A DNA stretch of 64,000 bases from Nanohaloarchaea archaeon SW_7_43_1 (lineage in GTDB: Archaea; Nanohalarchaeota; Nanosalinia; Nanosalinales; Nanosalinaceae): the NCBI GenBank assembly GCA_003009795.1, contig PXPE01000001.1, positions 446,739 to 510,738 of the forward strand, given 5' to 3'. The position numbers and the translations under genes were made by a program. Under the pieces are notes generated by a model. That model had not been told where the DNA came from. It saw nothing but the letters and a program-made list of their open reading frames with translations, and ran no database searches. This document shows, in pieces, positions 59,565-64,000 of the stretch; position 1 is the stretch's first letter; every line of letters starts with the position of its first letter.

Positions 59565-60923
59565 ATGAAAGAGTTCGACCTAATTGTAATTGGTGCGGGC
59601 TCCGGTCTTGAAGTGGCTTCGGGGTACGCAAACAGAGGAAATGATGTGGCTGTAATCGAGCCTGGACCATTAGGAGGCACATGTCTCAATAGAGGCTGCA
59701 TTCCATCGAAAATGTTGATTCACAGAGCCGATGTTGCAGAGGAAATACGAGGTTCGGAAAAATTTGGTGTAGAATCTGAAATTAATGATATAGATTTTAA
59801 TTGCATAATTGAAGAGATAAACTCTGAAGTCTCCGGTGATGCCGAGAACATCAAGAAAGGACTGGAGAACTCAGACAGACACACTCTTTTTAGGGAAGAA
59901 GCCGAGTTTGTCGACGAGAAATTACTTGAAGTCGGAGATGAGGAGATTGCTTCCGAAAAAATAGTCATTGCCGCAGGTTCAAGGCCTTTCAAACCGCCGA
60001 TTGACGGTTTGGATGAAATTCACTACTGGACCTCAAAAGAAGCTTTAAACCCTGATTACCGCCCGGAAAGACTCATTATGATTGGTGGAGGCTATATCTC
60101 ACTGGAGCTGGCTCACTTCTACGATGCGATGGGAACGGATGTAACTATACTTGAGAGAGGGGACAAGTTACTGAAAAGAGAGGACAGCGATATATCAGGA
60201 AAAATTACAGAGATAGCAAAAAGAAGATACAATGTAAATCTTGGGCTTCCAGCCACCGAAGTTAGAGAAAAGGATGGTGAAAAGATTGTAGTTGCCGAGA
60301 CTGAGGACGGAGAACAAAAGGATTTCCGTACCGATGAGTTACTGGTCGCAGCCGGCCGAGTATCGAACACTGATAAACTGAACGTAGAGGAACAAGGCTT
60401 TGAAACTACGGATGGAGGTTTCCTGAAAACAGATGAACATATGGAGACAAATGTTGAAGGGGTCTACGCTCTGGGAGATATCGCTGATAACTGGATGTTC
60501 AAACATTCAGCTAATTACGAGGCAGGAACTGTTTACCGAAATATCGTAACCGATAATGACTACGAGGTCGGTCAAGTAGAAATGCCTCACGCAGTATTTA
60601 CATCTCCGCAGATAGCCAGTATCGGTAAGACGGAGCAGGAACTGAATGAAGATGGAACGGATTATGTCAAATCCAAATACGATTACTCTGACACCGGTAT
60701 GGGAATGGCGCTGAAAGCAGAGAATGGATACGTGAAACTTCTTGCATCTGAAAAGGGCAAAATACTTGGCTGCCATATCATCGGACCGGAGGCCTCAACT
60801 CTTATCCACGAAGTGATAGTCGCTAAGCAGTCCGGATCCGGCAATATCTCGGATATAAAAGATGCGATTCATGTTCATCCTGCACTGAGTGAAGTGGTGC
60901 AAAGGGCTTTCAATCAGATCTAA
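59565..60923 (+). CDS. Class I pyridine-nucleotide disulfide oxidoreductase
   Basis: A 452-residue FAD enzyme of the lipoamide dehydrogenase/mercuric reductase family. FAD site IVIGAGSGLEVASGYAN, redox disulfide GGTCLNRGCIPSKML (C-x4-C), NAD(P) site MIGGGYISLELAHFYD, YALGDIADN and the C-terminal HPALSEVVQRAF with active-site His. There is no 2-oxoacid dehydrogenase operon around it; the neighbours are a membrane thioredoxin, CcdA and Msr enzymes, so a role in supplying reducing power to a thiol carrier is the best inference. The substrate is not proved. Confidence 0.93.
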   Translation: MKEFDLIVIGAGSGLEVASGYANRGNDVAVIEPGPLGGTCLNRGCIPSKMLIHRADVAEEIRGSEKFGVESEINDIDFNCIIEEINSEVSGDAENIKKGLENSDRHTLFREEAEFVDEKLLEVGDEEIASEKIVIAAGSRPFKPPIDGLDEIHYWTSKEALNPDYRPERLIMIGGGYISLELAHFYDAMGTDVTILERGDKLLKREDSDISGKITEIAKRRYNVNLGLPATEVREKDGEKIVVAETEDGEQKDFRTDELLVAAGRVSNTDKLNVEEQGFETTDGGFLKTDEHMETNVEGVYALGDIADNWMFKHSANYEAGTVYRNIVTDNDYEVGQVEMPHAVFTSPQIASIGKTEQELNEDGTDYVKSKYDYSDTGMGMALKAENGYVKLLASEKGKILGCHIIGPEASTLIHEVIVAKQSGSGNISDIKDAIHVHPALSEVVQRAFNQI

Positions 60924-60974
60924 TCCAGGTAAGCAGTGAAGTTATAACAAATGAATGATTATTTATGACTATTG

Positions 60975-61514
60975 ATGAACCCGGATTTTAATTTTGATAC
61001 AAAACAGCATCTTGCTGTAGTTCTGGTTCTCCTGTTCTCACTGACAGGTGCCTATATTCTGTTTGATTCTCAGGAATTAAATACTCGGGAAAATATAGAT
61101 TGGAAACAGGTTGAACTGGAGGACGTTAGATCCGGCGAGACCTATACTGTTGCAGAACTTGAGAAACCTGTTCTGATAGAGACTTTTGCCGTATGGTGTA
61201 CGACATGTACAAAACAGCAAAAGGAGACTCAGGAATTCCACAGTAAGTCAGAAGTGACTTCTGTTTCTCTGAATGTTGACCCGGAAGAAGACAGGGAGAA
61301 TATACAAGAACATCTGAATCGACATGGTTTTGACTGGAGATACTCTATCTCACCGACTTCTCTGACACGTTCGCTTATTTCAGATCATGGTCGGGTAATG
61401 GTGAATCCGCCATCTGCTCCAATGGTGCTCGTATGTAAGGATGGTGAACGTAAACTGCCGACAGGTGTGAAACCGGTATCTAAACTACATGAAGAAGTAG
61501 AGAAGGGATGTTGA
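60975..61514 (+). CDS. Membrane-anchored thioredoxin (TlpA-like)
   Basis: A 179-residue protein with an N-terminal membrane helix (about 12-31) and an outward-facing thioredoxin domain with WCTTC (C75, C78) and a later NPPSAPMVLV that fits the cis-Pro site. ATG at 60975 is used; TTG 60972 would add one residue. It is followed 1 bp later by ccdA, which in bacteria reduces such proteins. Probable function: carry electrons from CcdA to MsrA/MsrB outside the cell. Confidence 0.88.
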   Translation: MNPDFNFDTKQHLAVVLVLLFSLTGAYILFDSQELNTRENIDWKQVELEDVRSGETYTVAELEKPVLIETFAVWCTTCTKQQKETQEFHSKSEVTSVSLNVDPEEDRENIQEHLNRHGFDWRYSISPTSLTRSLISDHGRVMVNPPSAPMVLVCKDGERKLPTGVKPVSKLHEEVEKGC

Positions 61515-61515
61515 G

Positions 61516-62187
61516 ATGGTAGTTGGAGAGCTCAGCAGTTCTTTCGTTCTAGGTCTTTTAACTCCGTTGACTGCTGCATGTGTATTACCGCTTTATCCGG
61601 GATATATCTCTTATCTGTCGAAGCAGTTTTCAGGCGAAGAGTCACAGAAAACCTATGCACTTTTCGGAGTAGTTGTGGTCGGAGGAGTGATGAGTTTCAT
61701 GTTGGGTTTAGGCTTAATTTTCTCGGCTCTTTTACAGCTGTCTTTAACCAGCGTTATAGAAACTGTTTCTCCATTAGCTTTTGGTTTACTGGGAATGATG
61801 AGTATAGCGCTAATAATTGATCTGGATATCGGTTCTCAGTCATCAGGCTTTGAAGGTCCTGAATTCGATAATCCTTTGGCTAGTGCATATGGATTTGGTT
61901 TTTTCTTTGGGGCGATTATAATACCATGCAATCCTGCTTTTATCTCAGTGTTTTTCGCTAGAGCGTTTCTCTTTGATACTCCTATTTCAAGTCTCATGAA
62001 TTTCACTGCTTTTGGTTTGGGAATAGGCTTTCCTTTACTGTTTTTCTCTCTTGCATCCTCTAGGTGGAGTGATAGAATTATTTCTGTGTTGAAAAGGTAT
62101 GAAACGGAGATAAACAGGGTTTCGGGTCTGGTTATGCTGGCGGTCTCAGTTTACTATCTGGTATTTGTTTTCCAGATACTGGGATAG
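61516..62187 (+). CDS. ccdA: Thiol-disulfide transporter CcdA
   Basis: A 223-residue membrane protein with six helices. The two redox Cys residues are in the family's places: LTPLTAACVLPLYPGY (C22) and IIIPCNPAF (C138). CcdA takes electrons from cytoplasmic thioredoxin and passes them to outward-facing thioredoxins. It starts 1 bp after the membrane thioredoxin stop, so the pair is an operon. It converges with msrA. Confidence 0.94.
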   Translation: MVVGELSSSFVLGLLTPLTAACVLPLYPGYISYLSKQFSGEESQKTYALFGVVVVGGVMSFMLGLGLIFSALLQLSLTSVIETVSPLAFGLLGMMSIALIIDLDIGSQSSGFEGPEFDNPLASAYGFGFFFGAIIIPCNPAFISVFFARAFLFDTPISSLMNFTAFGLGIGFPLLFFSLASSRWSDRIISVLKRYETEINRVSGLVMLAVSVYYLVFVFQILG

Positions 62188-62188
62188 A

Positions 62189-62881
62189 TCAGCTGATTGG
62201 GCTTTTCTCCCAGACTCTTTCAACAAATCCTTTCCTGCCGGAAGCTTGTTCATAGGCCTTATACTGTAACGTGTTTTTTTCAGAATAGTTCTGGTGTTTG
62301 CTCTCAGCTCTGTAAAACTCTGAAGCGTTCAAAACTTCTGTTACAATTTCTTCCTCAAACTTCCCGCTCTCGCTCAAGTTCTCTTTGGAAGCCTTTGCTA
62401 AACTATACTGCTTGTCGTTATGCGTGTATATTGCTGTTGTATACTGGTATCCTCTATCTGAGAACTGTCCTCCTTCATCAGTTGGATTGATGCTTTTCCA
62501 GTACATGTCAAGTAGTTCTTCGTAGGATATGACTGAAGGATAGTAATTCACTCTCACAGCCTCTCGGTGATCAGTATCTCCTATTAAAACCTGATCGTAT
62601 GTTGCCGTAGATTCTTTTCCTCCTGTATAACCTGAAACTGCTGATTCAATACCTTTTTCATTCTCGTAGACGGCCTCGATACACCAGAAACATCCACCGG
62701 CAAAAGTAGCTTCTACAGGTTCCTTGCTATCTAAATTTTCTCTCCATTCAGTATTTGCTTGACTGTCTTTTTGATCCTCTGTTTCAAGTACTTCTGATAT
62801 ATTTACAGAAGAGTTGACCGTTGATCCAAGTGCTATTCCAAGTATCAGAATAAGAAATAATGAAATCAGCAGCTTACTCAT
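62189..62881 (-). CDS. msrA: Exported peptide methionine sulfoxide reductase MsrA
   Basis: A 230-residue protein. Residues 1-20 are a hydrophobic signal or anchor; residues about 55-220 are the MsrA domain with GGCFWC (C64, C67), ESAVSGYTGG, DHREAVRVNYYP and GYQYTTAIY. MsrA repairs the S-form of methionine sulfoxide. The N-terminal segment puts the enzyme on the outer face of the membrane. It lies in the island with ccdA and msrB. The resolving Cys near the C-terminus of some MsrA proteins is not seen. Confidence 0.95.
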   Translation of the reverse strand: MSKLLISLFLILILGIALGSTVNSSVNISEVLETEDQKDSQANTEWRENLDSKEPVEATFAGGCFWCIEAVYENEKGIESAVSGYTGGKESTATYDQVLIGDTDHREAVRVNYYPSVISYEELLDMYWKSINPTDEGGQFSDRGYQYTTAIYTHNDKQYSLAKASKENLSESGKFEEEIVTEVLNASEFYRAESKHQNYSEKNTLQYKAYEQASGRKGFVERVWEKSPIS

Positions 62882-62938
62882 AGTATGACTCTGGTTTAAT
62901 GACCTAAAACTTTATTGGCGCCAGAAATAAGTTTTATT

Positions 62939-63274
62939 ATGGATTTGAAAGCTGATACTATTCCTTTTCATGGAGCCAAGAGCGATTCCGAGATCGTGAT
63001 CGAGATATATGTAGTGACGGGAAAACACTCTTTTTTCAGTATTCCGGAAAGCTTCTGCAAAGAATGTAATATGTCTTATCATGCAGCAAAGGAGGCAGCA
63101 GATCATGTCGATGTGGAAGTGGATATAAGGGTTAAATCTTACTGGACACGTTTCTTGAGACCTTTACTGAAGGGCGGGTTTCATCCTCCTGTAATTATTG
63201 TAGACGACAAACTGTTTTCTCAGGGATATGATGTTCCTGAGGTAGAATCACTGGTTGATGAGATTGAAAACTAG
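62939..63274 (+). CDS. Glutaredoxin-like redox protein with CKEC motif
   Basis: About 111 residues. IVIEIYVVTGKHSFF then FCKECN (C40, C43) and GGFHPPVIIVDDKLFSQGYD, which fits the strand, CxxC helix and cis-Pro order of a glutaredoxin/thioredoxin fold. No signal or membrane helix is seen, so it is probably cytoplasmic. ATG 62939 is chosen over a longer frame at 62915. Likely a thiol carrier linked to the reductase at 59565, but unproved. Confidence 0.78.
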   Translation: MDLKADTIPFHGAKSDSEIVIEIYVVTGKHSFFSIPESFCKECNMSYHAAKEAADHVDVEVDIRVKSYWTRFLRPLLKGGFHPPVIIVDDKLFSQGYDVPEVESLVDEIEN

Positions 63275-63912
63275 TTTTCAGATTCAAACATATCGCTGTA
63301 TTCTCCATAGCCTTTCTCCTCTAGTTTGTCAGCAGGGATAAACTCCAGTGCTGCACTGTTCATACAGTATCTAAGATTTGTAGGAGTATCTGGATGTTCG
63401 AAGAGATGCCCAAGATGGCTTCTGGCATGTTTACTTGCGATTTCAACTCTTACACCGAAAGGTCCAGGATCTTTCCTTTCAACGATATTTTTGGGTTCCA
63501 GAGGCTTGTAGAAGCTCGGCCAACCGGTACCACTATCGAACTTATGTTTGCTGGAGAATAGGGGTTCCCCACTAACTACATCAATATAGATGCCCGGTCT
63601 CTTCTCATCGTATAGCTCGTTTTTGAATGGTGGTTCTGTACCGTTTTGCTGAGTTACATGATATTCTCTCTTCGAGAGACTTTCTATCTCCTCATTGTAG
63701 TCGTTCTTAGCCCGGAAATCACTGTTATTAGAATTATTGCCTGGCTTTTCGTCGCTAAATCTTGTGTCTTCGAGATTGATATTTTGGGTTCCTGTCATCC
63801 ATGCTATTCCTGATCCCAGTTGTTGGTGGAATATTCCGATCGCTGTAACCGTAACTATGAAAACTAGGACTAGGACTATTTTATGATTGTGAAGAGCTTC
63901 TAAAATTTCCAT
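63271..63912 (-). CDS. msrB: Exported methionine sulfoxide reductase MsrB, no zinc Cys
   Basis: A 213-residue protein. A membrane helix (about 11-29) is followed by a spacer and the MsrB domain (about 75-200): YHVTQQNGTEPPF, GEPLFSSKHKFDSGTGWPSF, HLGHLF and RYCMNSAALEF with the catalytic C183. Both zinc CxxC pairs of typical MsrB are absent, and C183 is the only Cys in the protein, so it is a one-Cys MsrB. It repairs the R-form of methionine sulfoxide, outside the membrane. Confidence 0.94.
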   Translation of the reverse strand: MEILEALHNHKIVLVLVFIVTVTAIGIFHQQLGSGIAWMTGTQNINLEDTRFSDEKPGNNSNNSDFRAKNDYNEEIESLSKREYHVTQQNGTEPPFKNELYDEKRPGIYIDVVSGEPLFSSKHKFDSGTGWPSFYKPLEPKNIVERKDPGPFGVRVEIASKHARSHLGHLFEHPDTPTNLRYCMNSAALEFIPADKLEEKGYGEYSDMFESEN

Positions 63913-63926
63913 TTGTTAAAATTAAT

Positions 63927-64000
63927 TCATATTTGATTCTGTTTAAGTCCACCGGATATTTTCGGGTCTACTATATTGTCTGCCACAGCTTCAACAATTA
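63927..64000 (-). CDS. C-terminal end of an unknown gene (partial)
   Basis: The minus strand is open from the window edge to TGA at 63927-63929; the last 23 residues read IVEAVADNIVDPKISGGLKQ and a few more. The composition is protein-like and no stop interrupts it. Too short to assign. Confidence 0.4.
   Translation of the reverse strand, partial: IVEAVADNIVDPKISGGLKQNQI

Noticed and set aside
1-64000. CRISPR array, insertion sequence or rRNA operon
   Set aside because: No regularly spaced repeats, no transposase frame with inverted ends, and no rRNA-like stretch were found on reading both strands.

Overview
The window comes from an archaeon. It carries a complete run of archaeal information-processing genes: exosome Rrp4/Rrp41/Rrp42, SBDS, proteasome alpha and beta, SRP54/FtsY, aIF6, prefoldin alpha and beta, RpoF/RpoP, eukaryote-like ribosomal proteins, fibrillarin/Nop5, Pus10, Trm56, FttA, HerA/Rad50/Mre11, archaeal SepF and a KEOPS Pcc1 subunit. 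Proteins are very rich in Asp/Glu, as in salt-in halophiles. Genes are tightly packed, with many ATGA overlaps and many TATA boxes only about 27 nt before the start codon. All four tRNA genes carry introns at position 37/38. I infer a haloarchaeon-associated DPANN lineage, most likely a nanohaloarchaeon, but no marker here settles the rank.

Layout. 1-2.3 kb: partial cytidylate kinase, pyrophosphatase, a tiny zinc ribbon, tRNA-Val and tRNA-Met. 2.3-7.6 kb: NUDIX hydrolase, lone SufC, small zinc ribbons, fibrillarin with a short Nop5, tRNA-Gly, an orphan gene bounded by a decayed copy of the tRNA-Gly 3' end, and an ACT-domain protein. 7.6-9.4 kb: LysRS. 9.4-13.7 kb: an accessory stretch with an amber-interrupted ORF, a coiled-coil/Tat-motif/metzincin protein and acidic orphans. 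13.7-20.9 kb: SufT-like protein, UPF0104 membrane protein, TrmG10, RNase Z, Trm56, Yip1 protein and bacterial-type ThrRS. 20.9-28.3 kb: thymidine kinase, then eS19, PDCD5, eL39, aIF6, eL20/LX, prefoldin alpha, FtsY, and further on SRP54. 28.7-35 kb: phosphoesterase, Pus10, eL21, RpoF, DUF655, KsgA, CTP synthase and a HemK-like methylase. 35-39 kb: a heavily glycosylated surface protein with two partners, then a SpoU methylase. 39.7-46.7 kb: DUF1512, HerA, Rad50, Mre11 and a zinc-finger/TM/thioredoxin protein. 46.8-52.5 kb: ProRS, DEAD-box helicase, proteasome beta and FttA. 52.5-58.8 kb (minus strand): psmA, SBDS, rrp4, rrp41, rrp42, eL43, rpoP, pcc1, pfdB, UPF0147, sepF and a PIN-domain gene. 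59-64 kb: tRNA-Ile(UAU), a winged-helix protein and a redox island (flavin disulfide reductase, membrane thioredoxin, CcdA, exported MsrA, glutaredoxin-like protein, exported MsrB).

The most notable items are the redox island, which reads as a complete electron path from NAD(P)H to extracellular methionine sulfoxide repair; the coiled-coil protein with an internal Tat motif and a metzincin domain; a rare tRNA-Ile with UAU anticodon; a Nop5 without its fibrillarin-binding N-terminal domain; and a C2H2-finger/TM/thioredoxin fusion.
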